The notes under the pieces were generated by a model, which worked only from the letters and a program-made list of their open reading frames with translations, was not told where the DNA came from and did no database searches. Made by a program: the position numbers and the translations under genes. A stretch of DNA of 64,000 bases, from contig NZ_JAQSDC010000004.1 of NCBI RefSeq assembly GCF_029945705.1, positions 186,001 to 250,000 of the forward strand, read 5' to 3'. Positions 47,846 through 58,976 of the stretch are shown here, one piece after another; the first letter of the stretch is position 1; every line of letters starts with the position of its first letter. The stretch is from Methylotenera sp. (GTDB lineage: Bacteria > Pseudomonadota > Gammaproteobacteria > Burkholderiales > Methylophilaceae).

Positions 47846-50414
47846 GGCTCAACAAACCACCAGTCCTGCGGAGTCAGCTTCTAGTCATACGCCTATGATG
47901 CGCCAGTATCTTGGCCTAAAAGCGCAGCATCCAGATATGTTGTTGTTTTATCGCATGGGCGACTTTTATGAGCTGTTTTTTGAAGATGCTGAAAAGGCCA
48001 CACGTTTACTTGGCATTACATTAACGCATCGCGGCAGCAGTAATGGTCAACCTATTAAAATGGCAGGTGTTCCATATCATGCGGCGGAAGGTTACTTGGC
48101 TAAGTTGGCTAAGTTAGGCGAGGCAGTTGCGATTTGTGAGCAAATAGGCGACCCCGCAACCAGTAAAGGCCCAGTTGATAGGCAAGTAGCACGCATTTTA
48201 ACGCCAGGTACCTTAACCGATACCGCGTTGTTAGATGAGTCTCGCGATAATCAGTTACTCAGCATTTTTCAAGCGGACGGTGTGATTGGTTTAGCGCGTT
48301 TGAATCTCGCTTCTGGTGCTTTCGTTTTGAGCGAGATTGCAGTCGGGCTATTAGGCCAAGAAATTGAGCGTATCGCTCCCAGTGAGATTTTGCTGGCGGA
48401 TGATTTCCAGCATGCGGCAATTGGTTTAAGCAAAGTCGCTAAAAAGCGTTTAAGCCCTTGGCAGTTTGATTTTGACAGCGCCTTTAATACCCTTACTAAA
48501 CAGTTCAATACTTATGATTTGAATGGCTTTGGCTGCGCCAGCCTAAATCCAGCGATTTGTGCAGCAGGTGCTTTGCTCGACTATGTAAAGCATACGCAAC
48601 GCACCACTTTGCCGCACATCAACGCCATTTCGGTTGAAGTGACTAGCGCGTATGTTCAGTTAGATGCTGCTACGCGCCGCAATTTAGAAATTGACATGAC
48701 ACTACGTGGCGAAGCCAGCCCCACCTTGTATTCATTGCTTAATACCACGCAAACAGCCATGGGTGCGCGGCTTTTACGCCACTGGTTGCATCACCCTTTA
48801 CAAGATAGAAACTTGGTCATGAAACGCCATGAGGCAGTAGCTGAGTTAATTCAGAACAATAGTTACACAATGTTGCCGCTAAAAAATATAGGCGATATAG
48901 AGCGCATTACCGCCCGTATTGCCATGAAAACTGCTAGACCTAGGGACTTGTCGGGTTTATCTGCAAGTTTGCAACAACTACCTTTATTACAAGCGCAATT
49001 ACAAAGTTCGCAAACCAGTTTATTGCAGACCTTGGGTTCAAGTTTAACTGCGCCGAATGCAGTTGTGAGCTTGCTTAGCACCGCGATTAAATCCGAGCCA
49101 AGCGTTGTGTTGCGCGAAGGTGGCGTAATTGCTGATGGCTATGATGCTGACCTAGATGAGTTGCGCGCCTTGCAAAATAATCATGGTGAATTCCTATTGC
49201 AATATGAAGCGGCTGAAAAAGCCCGCACGGGCATTACAAACTTAAAAGTTGAATACAACAGTGTGCATGGCTTTTACATTGAAATGAGCCGCACGCAGGC
49301 GGAAACCGCGCCTGCAGAATATCGCCGTCGTCAAACGCTTAAAAATGTTGAACGCTTTATTACGCCAGAACTTAAGGCGTTTGAAGATAAGGTGTTGAGC
49401 GCGAATGACCGTGCACTCGCGCGTGAAAAGTTACTTTTTGCCGAAGTGTTAGAGAAGTTAATGCCATTTATCGTCGCCTTGCAGACCAATGCTGGTGCGG
49501 TTGCTAGTTTAGATGTGTTAAGTTGTTTTGCTGAACGTGCCGAAACGCTCAATTATGTCGCGCCAGAGTTTATTACAGAAGCTGGCATTCAAATTGTGAA
49601 TGGTCGCCACCCTGTGGTGGAAAGCATTGCCCAACCGTTTATTGCCAATGATGTTGTGTTAAACCCTTATCGCCAGTTGTTACTCATTACTGGTCCAAAC
49701 ATGGGTGGTAAATCAACATTTATGCGGCAAACCGCGCTTATTGTTCTATTGGCTCATTGTGGCTGTTACGTGCCAGCTAGTTCTGCAAAAATCGGCGAAA
49801 TTGACCGCATTATGACGCGAATTGGCGCTTCTGATGATTTGGCGGGTGGCCGTTCTACTTTTATGGTGGAAATGACAGAAACTGCTAATATTTTGCACAA
49901 TGCTACGGATAAAAGTTTGGTGTTGTTAGATGAAATCGGGCGAGGAACATCCACGTTTGATGGATTAAGCTTGGCTTGGGCTGTGGCGAAGCAATTGCTA
50001 GAGAAGAACCGCAGCTATACATTATTTGCTACGCATTACTTTGAGCTGACGCGTATTGTCGATGAGTTTAAGCAAGCTGCAAATGTACATCTTGATGCGG
50101 TTGAGCACGGTAGCAATATTGTGTTTATGCATAAGGTTGAAGAGGGTGCAGCCAATCAAAGTTATGGTCTGCAAGTGGCGCAATTAGCGGGTATTCCTAA
50201 ATCAGTGGTGGCTAGTGCCAAACGAAAATTACTCCAGCTTGAAAATCAAAACGTAGCGAGTAGCCATGCTCAAGTAGATTTGTTTGCAAGCGATGCAATA
50301 GCGCCAGATATTGTGTTGCATCCAGCAGTGATTGCACTAGAGAGCATCAACCCTGATGATTTGACGCCTAAGCAAGCTTTAGAATTACTTTATCAGCTAA
50401 AAACTTTATGTTAA
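47838..50414 (+). CDS. mutS: DNA mismatch repair protein MutS
   Basis: Recognises mismatches. 858 residues from ATG 47838; the frame is open upstream, but the GTG at 47787 lies deep in the previous gene and [10 protein letters not shown] is the sensible start. The mismatch-reading Phe-x-Glu is at 43-45 in GDFYELF. The connector, lever and clamp domains follow, then the ATPase with GPNMGGKST and [12 protein letters not shown]. The stop overlaps the next gene by 7 bp. Confidence 0.98.
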   Translation: MSKAQQTTSPAESASSHTPMMRQYLGLKAQHPDMLLFYRMGDFYELFFEDAEKATRLLGITLTHRGSSNGQPIKMAGVPYHAAEGYLAKLAKLGEAVAICEQIGDPATSKGPVDRQVARILTPGTLTDTALLDESRDNQLLSIFQADGVIGLARLNLASGAFVLSEIAVGLLGQEIERIAPSEILLADDFQHAAIGLSKVAKKRLSPWQFDFDSAFNTLTKQFNTYDLNGFGCASLNPAICAAGALLDYVKHTQRTTLPHINAISVEVTSAYVQLDAATRRNLEIDMTLRGEASPTLYSLLNTTQTAMGARLLRHWLHHPLQDRNLVMKRHEAVAELIQNNSYTMLPLKNIGDIERITARIAMKTARPRDLSGLSASLQQLPLLQAQLQSSQTSLLQTLGSSLTAPNAVVSLLSTAIKSEPSVVLREGGVIADGYDADLDELRALQNNHGEFLLQYEAAEKARTGITNLKVEYNSVHGFYIEMSRTQAETAPAEYRRRQTLKNVERFITPELKAFEDKVLSANDRALAREKLLFAEVLEKLMPFIVALQTNAGAVASLDVLSCFAERAETLNYVAPEFITEAGIQIVNGRHPVVESIAQPFIANDVVLNPYRQLLLITGPNMGGKSTFMRQTALIVLLAHCGCYVPASSAKIGEIDRIMTRIGASDDLAGGRSTFMVEMTETANILHNATDKSLVLLDEIGRGTSTFDGLSLAWAVAKQLLEKNRSYTLFATHYFELTRIVDEFKQAANVHLDAVEHGSNIVFMHKVEEGAANQSYGLQVAQLAGIPKSVVASAKRKLLQLENQNVASSHAQVDLFASDAIAPDIVLHPAVIALESINPDDLTPKQALELLYQLKTLC

Positions 50415-53400
50415 ACCTAGTAAAACAGAAAATCTTACAGTTCTTGGTGACTCTTCCAGCTAAAATTTTTGCTGGATTATTCATATTTTATTGTTTGTTC
50501 GGCTACTTTGCTGTTAATCCATTGGCTAAGAAGCTTGTTCCTTGGCTTGCGGAAAATAAATTAGCGAGTATTGGCAGCGTTGGTCAAGTGACTTTTGATC
50601 CATTGCGCTTAAAAGCAACTATAGAAAATTTTAAGCTAACAGAAAAGAGTGGTGCGCCTCTCGCTGGGTTCGCTAAACTAGTTATTGATTTTGAAGCGAG
50701 TGGCATTTTTAAAAGAGCTTGGAAATTCAAAGAAATTAGCATTGTTGATCCTCAAGCACTCATTGCCATCTCACCTCAAGGCAAACTCAATTGGGCGGAT
50801 TTAATTGCTAGGTTAAATGAAGATAAAACGCCTCCAGACGACATGATCCCACGTTTAATTATTCAGCATGTTTCAGTCAAGCTCGGCAACATTGAATATG
50901 TGGATGCAAGTCGAAGCACGCCGCTAAAAGCGGCAATCACGCCATTAGATTTTGAGTTGGGTCAATTCTCGACCTTGCCGCAAGATAGAGGTGATTACTT
51001 GATTGCTGCAAATTTTCCAGAGCAGGGCGGTACACTTAGATGGAATGGCAATATTGGCGTTAATCCAGTTGCCTCAAAGGGGTTGATTGCGCTTGATGGC
51101 GTTAAACTTGCCAAGCTGATGAATATTGTAAAAGGTGCCAACTTGCCGGTAACAGTTACTCAAGGCGATGCACAGACTAGCTTTGGCTATAACTTTGCAC
51201 TCCCAAACGATAAACCTAAACTTGTGTTGAGTAACCTTGCATTAAATTTGAATAACGTAGCAGGCGATACTCCCAATTCAAGACTTGGCTTAAAGCAGGC
51301 CAGTTTCACTATGCCGCGTTTAGACTTTGTGATGAACAATAAACCGCAATTACAGTTTCAAGATTTAAACATAAAGTTTGCAGATTTTGAAATCAAGAGT
51401 GGTAGTAAGTCTTTATTGGTTTTACCACTAATAGCAGTTAACCATGTCAGTTTCGATTTAGCTGCGCGCAGTGCTAAAGTCGGCCAAGTATTACTGCCAC
51501 AAGGCTCAATAAGTGCGGTGATGACTAAAGATGGCACAGTTAATTGGCAGCAAGCGTTTGATACCACTACTACTCAAAGTGAAATGGCTACAGCAGTGAG
51601 CTCGCAACCGCGTTTAGTCAAAGCTGCAGAAACGACAGACACAGAATTGCCGTTCACGCTAGAAATAAGTGATGTCCAGTTACAACATTGGAAGCTAGCT
51701 TTTCTAAATCAGACATTTTTAAATCCATTACAAACAAACATCGCGGACTTTAATTTGAGCCTTGCACTCGCCATGCCTAAAGGTAGTGTGGCAATCACAA
51801 AAATTCAAAGTAAAGCAACGGGTATTACTGCAAAATCAGCCGAGGATAAGCAAGTGGCAAGCTTGGATAATATTCAACTATCTGATGGTGAAATATTAGT
51901 CGATGAGCAAAAAGTTAACATACCTTCTGTCATACTAAGCGGACTAAAAACTCAGTTAATCAAAGAAGCCAATAAGCCACTTAACTGGCAAACCATACTT
52001 ATGCCAGCAAGCAATGGTGCTAGTAATAAGGCTAGTAGCAGCCAAGAGAGCAATCAATCTGATTGGGCTGTATCCCTTAAAAAAGTGGCGCTAGAGAATG
52101 CCAATCTGCATGTTGAAGATCGCAGTTTAACCACGCCAGTGGAGATGGATGTTGAAAAGATTAATCTAGAGGTGCGTGATGGCACTCTGGATTTAAAGCG
52201 AGCATTGCCTATAAAAGCTGGTTTTAAAGTTAAGCAAGGTGGACAATTTAGTATGCAAGGCAAACTAACGCCATTGCCATTTTCTGCTAATTTGGATGTC
52301 AAACTCGACCAACTTTCACTTACGCCGTTTGCATCGTATATCAACCAGTTTGCTTTGCTGACACTCAATCAAGGCACGGCAGATTTAACAGGTAAGCTTG
52401 CAATCAAAAACAATAAAGACTTGGCGCTAAGTTTTAATGGTGGTTTCGGCGTCAATAATCTTAATATCGTTGAAGAGCTAAGCGGAGCGCCATTCTTAAG
52501 CTGGGAGCGTCTTGCCAGTCATAGTCTGCAAGTTTCACTGGCGCCAAATCGCTTACAGATGGCTGAATTGCAAATTGTAAAACCTGTCGGCAAGTTTATT
52601 ATCAATCAAGATAAAAGCTTGAATGTGACTAAGTTTCTACGCAATCAGCCTGCTACCGCTACAAATGCGCCGATTAAGGTAAAGCCAGCGCCTACTGTAA
52701 ACGTAGCAATACCAGTTGCGAGCGGCATGCTTGCCGCCGCTAAATCTTCTATAGCGAGCGAAGTTAAATCTACAAGCGCTCAATCACCTGTTTCTCCGCC
52801 TTTAAATGCAACTGCTAAAGAGGACACTTTCCCAATCAATATTGAAACCATCAGAATTGATAATGCCGCTTTAGAGTTTGCCGACCTTTCACTTGTGCCT
52901 CAATTTGGTACTAATATCCATTCACTGACTGGCGTGATTAATGGTGTTTCAACAAACGTAGCTTCTACTGCGCAAGTAGAGTTAGATGGCCGCGTGGACG
53001 AATATGGCGCTGCACGCATTCGTGGTTCTTTACAGCCATTTAACATCACTAATTTTACTGATTTGAAATTAGCGTTTACCAATATAGAAATGAATCGACT
53101 GACCCCGTATTCTGGGAAATTCGCTGGTAGGCGCATTGACTCAGGCAAGCTTACGGTTGATTTAGAGTACAAAATCAAGCAACGCCAGTTAGCAGGCGAA
53201 AACAAATTTGTGATTAACAAATTAAAGTTAGGTGAAAAAATCAAAAGTGCAGATGCTGCCGATTTACCACTTGATTTAGCTATTGCTATTTTAGAAGATA
53301 GTGATGGTGTGATTGACTTAGAGCTACCTATAACAGGCAGTTTGGATGACCCTCAATTTAGCTATGGCAGCATTGTATGGAAAGCCATTAGGAATGTACT

Positions 53401-54046
53401 TGGCAAAATCATCACCTCTCCCTTTCGCGCTTTAGGAAAACTCTTTGGTGGCAGTGGCGATAAACTAGAGGCCATTACTTTTGAAGCTGGCAACGCAGTA
53501 CTCAGCCCACCAGAGCTTGAAAAAATTAAAATGGTCAGCACTGCATTAGCTAAAAGGCAAGGCTTGGCATTGGGTATCGTACCTGCTTATGATGAAGCGT
53601 TAGATATAGCCGCGCTTAAAGAGCTTACAGTGCGTAATAGCGTAGCAGAAGAAATGGGGCTTAAATTGTTAGAAGACCAAGCTGCTGGGCCGGTTGATTT
53701 GAATAATGCCAAGGTACAAAAAGCCATTGATAATCTTTACGATACGCTTACCAAAAAGAGCTTATTGAAAAAGTTGGCCTCTAAATTAGAAAAGCCCAAA
53801 GAGGGGCATTATCAAGAGGCATTACAGAAGCTCACTACCAGCATACAGGTGACAGATGCTGACTTACAAGCACTCGCTAAATCTCGCGGAGAGGCGATAC
53901 AAAAAGCCTTGCTAGCGGCTGATGTCATTGTAGATAGAATACATTTAGATGCTCCGGAAAAACATAAAAGTGATGGAAATGCAAAAGATGTAAGTGCTAG
54001 GTTGACGTTGGATGTGAATAAAAAGATGTCAGTCAAAACAGAATAG
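50408..54046 (+). CDS. DUF748 / AsmA-like large envelope protein
   Basis: 1212 residues with one N-terminal TM helix (about 18-38) and a long periplasmic part of repeating beta-rich segments, as in the AsmA-like/DUF748 proteins that are thought to bridge the envelope or move lipids. A Pro/Ala/Ser-rich linker occurs about 755-805. The C-terminal part contains [15 protein letters not shown]-like and [16 protein letters not shown] segments typical of DUF748. ATG overlaps the mutS stop; a two-way terminator follows. The exact role is unknown. Confidence 0.85.
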   Translation: MLNLVKQKILQFLVTLPAKIFAGLFIFYCLFGYFAVNPLAKKLVPWLAENKLASIGSVGQVTFDPLRLKATIENFKLTEKSGAPLAGFAKLVIDFEASGIFKRAWKFKEISIVDPQALIAISPQGKLNWADLIARLNEDKTPPDDMIPRLIIQHVSVKLGNIEYVDASRSTPLKAAITPLDFELGQFSTLPQDRGDYLIAANFPEQGGTLRWNGNIGVNPVASKGLIALDGVKLAKLMNIVKGANLPVTVTQGDAQTSFGYNFALPNDKPKLVLSNLALNLNNVAGDTPNSRLGLKQASFTMPRLDFVMNNKPQLQFQDLNIKFADFEIKSGSKSLLVLPLIAVNHVSFDLAARSAKVGQVLLPQGSISAVMTKDGTVNWQQAFDTTTTQSEMATAVSSQPRLVKAAETTDTELPFTLEISDVQLQHWKLAFLNQTFLNPLQTNIADFNLSLALAMPKGSVAITKIQSKATGITAKSAEDKQVASLDNIQLSDGEILVDEQKVNIPSVILSGLKTQLIKEANKPLNWQTILMPASNGASNKASSSQESNQSDWAVSLKKVALENANLHVEDRSLTTPVEMDVEKINLEVRDGTLDLKRALPIKAGFKVKQGGQFSMQGKLTPLPFSANLDVKLDQLSLTPFASYINQFALLTLNQGTADLTGKLAIKNNKDLALSFNGGFGVNNLNIVEELSGAPFLSWERLASHSLQVSLAPNRLQMAELQIVKPVGKFIINQDKSLNVTKFLRNQPATATNAPIKVKPAPTVNVAIPVASGMLAAAKSSIASEVKSTSAQSPVSPPLNATAKEDTFPINIETIRIDNAALEFADLSLVPQFGTNIHSLTGVINGVSTNVASTAQVELDGRVDEYGAARIRGSLQPFNITNFTDLKLAFTNIEMNRLTPYSGKFAGRRIDSGKLTVDLEYKIKQRQLAGENKFVINKLKLGEKIKSADAADLPLDLAIAILEDSDGVIDLELPITGSLDDPQFSYGSIVWKAIRNVLGKIITSPFRALGKLFGGSGDKLEAITFEAGNAVLSPPELEKIKMVSTALAKRQGLALGIVPAYDEALDIAALKELTVRNSVAEEMGLKLLEDQAAGPVDLNNAKVQKAIDNLYDTLTKKSLLKKLASKLEKPKEGHYQEALQKLTTSIQVTDADLQALAKSRGEAIQKALLAADVIVDRIHLDAPEKHKSDGNAKDVSARLTLDVNKKMSVKTE

Positions 54047-54075
54047 CAAAAACTCTGCTAATAATAGGATGCAAT

Positions 54076-54104
54076 AAAAAAGCACTCATCAAGAGTGCTT
54101 TTTT
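54076..54104. terminator. bidirectional terminator between DUF748 gene and slyD
   Basis: AAAAAAGCACTC (54076-54087) pairs perfectly with GAGTGCTTTTTT (54093-54104) over ATCAA, with A and T runs on both sides; serves both convergent genes. Confidence 0.92.
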
Positions 54105-54153
54105 ATTTATTTGAATTTATTGATTCAAAATATATTCGAAGTCAAATAACCTC

Positions 54154-54633
54154 TTAGTGGTGATGACCGCCTGCGCCATGCACATGTTGATGCGTCACTT
54201 CTTCTTTATTAGCTACTCGAACATCCGTCACAGTGGCCGTGAATATCAAGCGCTCGCCAGCCCAAGGATGGTTGCCGTCAACCACAACTTTGCCATCTGC
54301 GATTTCGGTCACTGTGTATAAAATCACTTCGCCAGTTTCGTCTTCGCCTTCAAATTGCATACCTACTTTTAATTCATCCGCTGGAAATGCGCTTGCTGGT
54401 TCGATTTGTACTAACTCTTCGTCGTATTCACCAAAGCCATCAACTGGTTGTAAATCTACAACGACTGAGTCGCCAACGTTTTTGCCGTGCATGGCTTCTT
54501 CCACTTTTGGGAAAATGTTATCGTACCCGCCGTGTAAATAAGCTACTGGATCTGCGCTTGATTCAAGCACATTGCCATCAGCATCTTTAAGTTCATAAGT
54601 CATTGTTACTACAGTGTTCATGGCGATTTGCAT
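54154..54633 (-). CDS. slyD: FKBP-type peptidyl-prolyl isomerase SlyD
   Basis: Prolyl isomerase and metallochaperone, 159 residues. The FKBP core shows VVTMTYELKDADGNVLE near the start and the inserted chaperone flap about 75-130 is present. The tail is rich in His (HQHVHGAGGHHH), shorter than in E. coli but still fit for nickel binding. Terminates at the shared hairpin. Confidence 0.94.
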   Translation of the reverse strand: MQIAMNTVVTMTYELKDADGNVLESSADPVAYLHGGYDNIFPKVEEAMHGKNVGDSVVVDLQPVDGFGEYDEELVQIEPASAFPADELKVGMQFEGEDETGEVILYTVTEIADGKVVVDGNHPWAGERLIFTATVTDVRVANKEEVTHQHVHGAGGHHH

Positions 54634-54752
54634 GGTATATCCTTGTCCTAAGCTAAAGTTCTAAATCAGAGTTTGTAAAAAATGTTGGGTAAGATTTTAA
54701 TCTATTTTTGTAAAGCATGTTTAATTTTAAGTGCTGAATATGACAGCTAGAG

Positions 54753-56354
54753 TTAACGGCCTCTGCCACCACTTCTGTGTGTGCTATTCGGATTGGCATT
54801 CGTTCTACCTGCACCGCCGCGCCCTTCGCTAGGGCGAGCTGCATTTTGGCGATTTGGCTGATGGCGACTCGGGCTTGGTGGGGCAAATAAAGCAGATTGC
54901 GGCATGGCTTGGTGGCGCGCTGCTTCAGACATATTTTTTGTATTTGCACTTTGTGCAGGTCTAGCTTTGTTGCCTTGTGCTGGACGACCTTCGGTGTTTA
55001 CTTGCGCGCCGTTTCTGTTTGGCGCTTGACCATTACGCTGTCCATGGTCTCTGTTCTGATTGCGACCAGCATTTTGGTTTGCGCCATTGCCTTCAGCACT
55101 AGATGGCACATGAGCCTTACGTTGTTGACCTTGGCCGTGTCCGCGTGGCGGTCTGCCATGCGCTTGCGTTGACCGTGGTGCTTCTGGTTCTGGTTTGTCT
55201 GAAGGCACAAAACCTTCGACTTGCACTTTTGGAATCTCGCGTTTGATTAACTTTTCAATGTCTTTAAGTAGTTTCAACTCTTCACGGTCTACTAATGAAA
55301 CCGCCGCGCCACTGCTGCCTGCACGGCCAGTACGACCGATACGATGCACGTAATCTTCTGGTACGTTTGGTAACTCAAAGTTCACCACTTGCGGTAATTG
55401 GTCAATGTCTAAACCGCGTGCTGCGATGTCGGTAGCCACTAGCACACGCATCGTGCCGTCTTTAAATTGCGCTAATGCTTTTGTTCGAGCGCTTTGGCTC
55501 TTGTTACCGTGAATGGCGGCCGATTGAATGCCATCTTTCACTAATTTCTCGGCTAAACGATTCGCACCGTGTTTGGTGCGCGTAAAAATTAATACTTGCT
55601 TCCAATCATTTTGCTGAATGAGATGACTCATTAATTCACGTTTGTGACCTTGTGCGACCATGTGTACTGTTTGTTCAACCAACTCAGATGCCGTATTGCG
55701 GCGCGCAACTTCAACAAAGCCAGGGTTGTGCAATAAGCCGTCAGCTAAGGCTTTAATTTCGTCTGAAAAAGTCGCAGAGAATAATAAGTTCTGGCGTTGT
55801 TTAGGTAACATGGCCAATATTTTTTTAATGTCGCGAATAAAACCCATGTCTAACATGCGGTCAGCTTCGTCTAACACCAGAATTTCAATGCCTGATAAAT
55901 CTACATTTTTCTCACCTGCATGGTCAAGCAAACGACCTGGCGTGGCCACTAAAATATCCAGCGGTTTTTTCAAACGGGCGATTTGTGGGTTGGCATTTAC
56001 GCCACCAAATATCACGGTAGAAGTCAGTGGCAAGTATTTGCCATAGACTTTTACAGATTCTTCAATTTGTGCTGCCAGCTCTCGTGTTGGCGTTAGCATC
56101 AAGCAGCGTGGGCGACCTTTAACCACTTCACTCATAGGTTTTTGGCTTAACAAATGTAAAATCGGCAAGGTAAAACCAGCGGTTTTGCCAGTGCCTGTTT
56201 GCGCGCCCGCCAATAAATCGCCACCGCTTAACACTTGCGGTATCGCTTTAGATTGAATTGGGGTTGGGGTGGTATATCCTGCATCGTTAATCGCACGCAA
56301 AATGGGTTCAGATAAGCCTAACTCGTTAAAGTTAAGGATTGTTTCATTTGTCAA
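54753..56354 (-). CDS. rhlE: DEAD-box RNA helicase RhlE
   Basis: ATP-dependent RNA helicase, 533 residues. Q motif about 8-33, motif I AQTGTGKT, Ia [31 protein letters not shown] and [10 protein letters not shown] are all intact in the first 370 residues. The remaining 160 residues form a basic Gln/Asn/Gly/Arg-rich tail for RNA binding, typical of betaproteobacterial RhlE. A 396-bp space lies upstream. Confidence 0.95.
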   Translation of the reverse strand: MTNETILNFNELGLSEPILRAINDAGYTTPTPIQSKAIPQVLSGGDLLAGAQTGTGKTAGFTLPILHLLSQKPMSEVVKGRPRCLMLTPTRELAAQIEESVKVYGKYLPLTSTVIFGGVNANPQIARLKKPLDILVATPGRLLDHAGEKNVDLSGIEILVLDEADRMLDMGFIRDIKKILAMLPKQRQNLLFSATFSDEIKALADGLLHNPGFVEVARRNTASELVEQTVHMVAQGHKRELMSHLIQQNDWKQVLIFTRTKHGANRLAEKLVKDGIQSAAIHGNKSQSARTKALAQFKDGTMRVLVATDIAARGLDIDQLPQVVNFELPNVPEDYVHRIGRTGRAGSSGAAVSLVDREELKLLKDIEKLIKREIPKVQVEGFVPSDKPEPEAPRSTQAHGRPPRGHGQGQQRKAHVPSSAEGNGANQNAGRNQNRDHGQRNGQAPNRNGAQVNTEGRPAQGNKARPAQSANTKNMSEAARHQAMPQSALFAPPSPSRHQPNRQNAARPSEGRGGAGRTNANPNSTHRSGGRGR

Positions 56355-56630
56355 AGTATAAAGCTCCAGCTTGAAATTTAAGCCGACCTATTACTTATAA
56401 AGCAACACCAATCGAGGTAGGCAAATATAATAATCATTCAGGTGATTTGAAAATCAAGAAGATTAAGGGTTAGGACCGCTACGCTGATTGGTTGGCGTAG
56501 GGAATTTGTATTATACGGTGAATTTCAATTAAAGCTAGTCAATGGCTAGTTTTAAATGGTGACTTAATTTTAGATACTACGTTAAACTACATGGATGTCA
56601 TTCCGTCGTAGGATGGAATCCAGCGAGGTG
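56355..56630. other. non-coding region upstream of rhlE
   Basis: No credible gene. It includes a CTACGC/GCGTAG hairpin (56479-56500) and, near 56597-56620, a partial extragenic palindrome (gtcattccgtcg, then ggatggaatcc). The rhlE promoter and leader must lie here; I could not place them with confidence. Confidence 0.4.
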
Positions 56631-56750
56631 GGGTGACAATAGCGTAGCATATTGCGTCATAGTAAACTCTCAAACGGCGCAATGCCTTGTAGGGTGACTA
56701 TAAGCGAAGCGCATTGCACCAAAGTAAGCTCTCATACGGCGCAATGCCTT
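56631..56750. repeat. two tandem copies of a 60-bp extragenic repeat
   Basis: 56631-56691 and 56692-56750 are diverged copies: both begin gggtgac, pass through agcg-a-gc and attgc, then gtaa-ctctca-acggcgcaatgcctt. The pattern recalls dispersed extragenic repeats built on a GCGCAATGC core. The array touches the stop codon of the lipoprotein gene, and a further partial copy (ttattgcgccctac) is read as the end of that gene. Confidence 0.75.
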
Positions 56751-57647
56751 TCAGTTATTGCGCCCTACGCGGGCTGTATTGGTGTGTGGCGCAACATTCC
56801 AAGCGTTAAGCAACCGCCATACGGCTGCATCAATTTCGCGCCACTTATCCCAGTTTTTAGGGTGTGTTTGCCATTTAATCCATACGCCCCCCATAATAGG
56901 TTCGTAGTAATCGGCCGAAATTAAACGTTCGTAGCTACTTTCTGTAAAGCCTGCTTTTTCCGTCGGAACTAATAGATTAACCCCAGTGACGCCCTCACCA
57001 CCTGAGTTACCAAAACAAAGATATCTCCGCCCCTCAGGGCTGTTGTAATAACAAGTTAAACCATATTTATGAAAAAGTGATTCTGGTATAAAGTACCTAT
57101 GATCTCTTGAAGCTAACATGCGCTCGTTTGAACTCTTCGTCGTTATGTGCTCAGTCCGCATATCCATCGTTAGCCCTTGTACCGTCACCTTCACCTGATT
57201 TTCATCATCGTTATTGTAAGCATCCGTCGTCTTGCCCTTAGCCCCATTCAGCATCAAACTAAATTCAATGGGATGCATGGATTTTATCGCGTGTAGTTTT
57301 TTTGCATCCTCGGCTTCAAAAGCCACGCGTTCTTCTTCGGTAAACTTAGGAAAAGGCTCAGGCACATAATCAATAGGAAATTGACCTATATATCGCTCAT
57401 ATTCAGGCTCGTAGATTAAGTTATCAATTTTATTTGGTATGTGCTCACGCCGTTGACCCAGTTCGGCTCTAATGATGAGTGCTGAGTTGTGCTTCCACGT
57501 CACAACGTCACCCTCTTTTGGAATGGCTGCGTCATTTCGCATACAAGCTCCCGTCAATAGCACCGCTATCATTAAGAATAAAGCCCGCGTAGGTTGGGCT
57601 GCACTTGTAAAGCCCAGCATGCTTGTTAACTTTTGTATCATGCTCAT
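56751..57647 (-). CDS. orphan lipoprotein of unknown function
   Basis: 298 residues that I do not recognise. A hydrophobic segment about 23-34 ends in LTGAC with Cys35, an imperfect lipobox. The mature part is mostly hydrophilic with many Trp, Tyr and charged residues and ends with GGVWIKWQTHP and a Trp-rich helix. The last residues (ARVGRNN) are encoded by a piece of the neighbouring repeat. Directly upstream on the same strand is a relic of a type I secretion ABC transporter. An immunity or accessory role to a lost secretion locus is conceivable but unproved. Confidence 0.65.
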   Translation of the reverse strand: MSMIQKLTSMLGFTSAAQPTRALFLMIAVLLTGACMRNDAAIPKEGDVVTWKHNSALIIRAELGQRREHIPNKIDNLIYEPEYERYIGQFPIDYVPEPFPKFTEEERVAFEAEDAKKLHAIKSMHPIEFSLMLNGAKGKTTDAYNNDDENQVKVTVQGLTMDMRTEHITTKSSNERMLASRDHRYFIPESLFHKYGLTCYYNSPEGRRYLCFGNSGGEGVTGVNLLVPTEKAGFTESSYERLISADYYEPIMGGVWIKWQTHPKNWDKWREIDAAVWRLLNAWNVAPHTNTARVGRNN

Positions 57648-57702
57648 GCTGTCATTCTCCAGTGATTATTATTCGCTACACCACCAACATTGTTAATCTG
57701 AA

Positions 57703-57945
57703 TCATTTATCTGCCATTTCTTCAGCGTTTGCACTCGACTGACTCTGTGTAGTTGATTCTTTCCCCAACAACACCGCCTCATCCACCGCTAAACCTTTCG
57801 GTATCTGGTGCGTAATAAACAAAATAGTCACCTTGCCTTTAAGCTGGTTAATGGTTTGCGCAAACTGCTCTGCGGTGAGCATCCATTAAGTCGCATAGGC
57901 GTTTCACGGTAATATCCGCTTGCTGGAATTCCTGTATTAAACCCA
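57703..57945 (-). pseudogene. relic of a type I secretion ABC transporter (HlyB-like)
   Basis: From 57945 a 33-codon frame reads QEFQQADITVKRLCDLMDA, which resembles the end of the membrane domain of type I secretion ABC transporters. After a frame change near 57880 a second frame, ending at 57703, reads TAEQFAQTINQLKGKVTIL and FITHQIPKGLAVDEAVLLG, which resembles the last 45 residues of the ATPase domain after the D-loop. Everything between (Walker A, signature, Walker B) is missing. It is an internally deleted, frameshifted remnant; each piece is below 60 residues. Confidence 0.72.
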
Positions 57946-58418
57946 TTTAAGACCTTTTTTATTTGTTCTCGCTATTGTCTGCATTATCAGATTGAATTGA
58001 TTGTTAAGTAAATAAATTTAATGGTTTTAAAAGAAAAAACTCAAATATTTTAAATAAAAGATTGACTAATTTATTTGTATTTGTGACAAAAGTGCTTTCC
58101 ACAATATCTGTGGATAACTCTGTGATTATCTGTGAAATGTAATCGTAACATGGCGTTTTATAAGGGTTTTGTAAAAATCGTATAAATAGTAACCATTTAA
58201 TTTTATCTATATAAATCAATAGGTTATATTTTGTGTTTTGATTGTTATGATTTATTCGGCATACTTAATGTAAAGCTTTAAGTGGTGTGAATAACTTAGC
58301 AAAAATTTGATTGATATTTTAAAAATGGCCTCTTGTAATATCAACAGTTTACAAACTATTTACTTGATTGTTACAACTTTAAAACTGAAGCTAAGTTGAA
58401 ATAATGCAAAGTTAAATA
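57946..58418. other. 473-bp AT-rich non-coding region
   Basis: Very AT-rich and without a convincing gene; a 71-codon frame on the minus strand (58004-58219) has no recognisable features. One perfect DnaA-box sequence (TGTGGATAA, 58109-58117) is present, with related tctgtg motifs on both sides. It probably marks the scar of the degraded secretion locus. Confidence 0.45.
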
Positions 58419-58946
58419 CTAGTGATGTAAATGCTGATGCCGCCATTCCCAAGGTGAAATAGGCTGCTCATCTGCCCAAAGCCCTAACGTGAGTTTACGT
58501 GCATTTTTAGCGGCGTTCTCAATTGTTGTATCATTTGAATATTGTGCGTAAAACCAAGCTAAGCCGCGCTCAGCTAAATAATGGCTAGCATCCACACCAT
58601 TGCACTCTAGTTTGCCTAATGAACGCTGATATTTGTCTATACCAGATATTTGTACGGAGGCAATTACATTTTCGCCTTTGCATAACTTCAACAGTGCGCG
58701 TCGGGATTTTAAGCCATAGCTTTGGTTGCGCTCTGGTGCATCAATGCCAGTTAGGCGCAATTTGAATTCATCTTTTGAATCATTTGAAGTGATAGGGCGC
58801 AGCTTTACCGTATCACCGTCATATACGTAAGTGACTTTTACATTAATTGCTTTAACATCAATGACTTTGGAAATGTTTTCCTCAGCATGGCTGGTTGCTA
58901 AACCAACCCATACGCAAATGCAGGTGAAGCAAATTCTAAACATCAA
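58419..58946 (-). CDS. secreted thermonuclease-like (SNase) protein
   Basis: 175 residues with a signal peptide ending about SHA at residue 21. The SNase fold follows: YVYDGDTVKL with the metal-binding Asp, LRLTGIDAPE with the Arg and Glu of the active site, and DKYQRSLGKLECNG with the second catalytic Arg region; LAERGLAWFYAQY is the usual helix. All key residues seem present, so an active secreted nuclease is likely. It lies 30 bp after nadB on the same strand. Confidence 0.88.
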   Translation of the reverse strand: MMFRICFTCICVWVGLATSHAEENISKVIDVKAINVKVTYVYDGDTVKLRPITSNDSKDEFKLRLTGIDAPERNQSYGLKSRRALLKLCKGENVIASVQISGIDKYQRSLGKLECNGVDASHYLAERGLAWFYAQYSNDTTIENAAKNARKLTLGLWADEQPISPWEWRHQHLHH

Positions 58947-58976
58947 TCTAGATGTACTTTAACGTATTCTCGTGAC

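Noticed and set aside
54653-54949. 98-codon frame at the end of rhlE
   Set aside because: Alternative frame of the repetitive RhlE tail; lacks any family feature.
58109-58117. Perfect DnaA box as a sign of the replication origin
   Set aside because: Only one consensus box, and no dnaA, dnaN, gyrB, parA or rpmH nearby; a single 9-mer is expected by chance in AT-rich DNA.
58004-58219. 71-codon frame in the AT-rich gap
   Set aside because: Composition-driven; no ribosome binding site and no recognisable domain.
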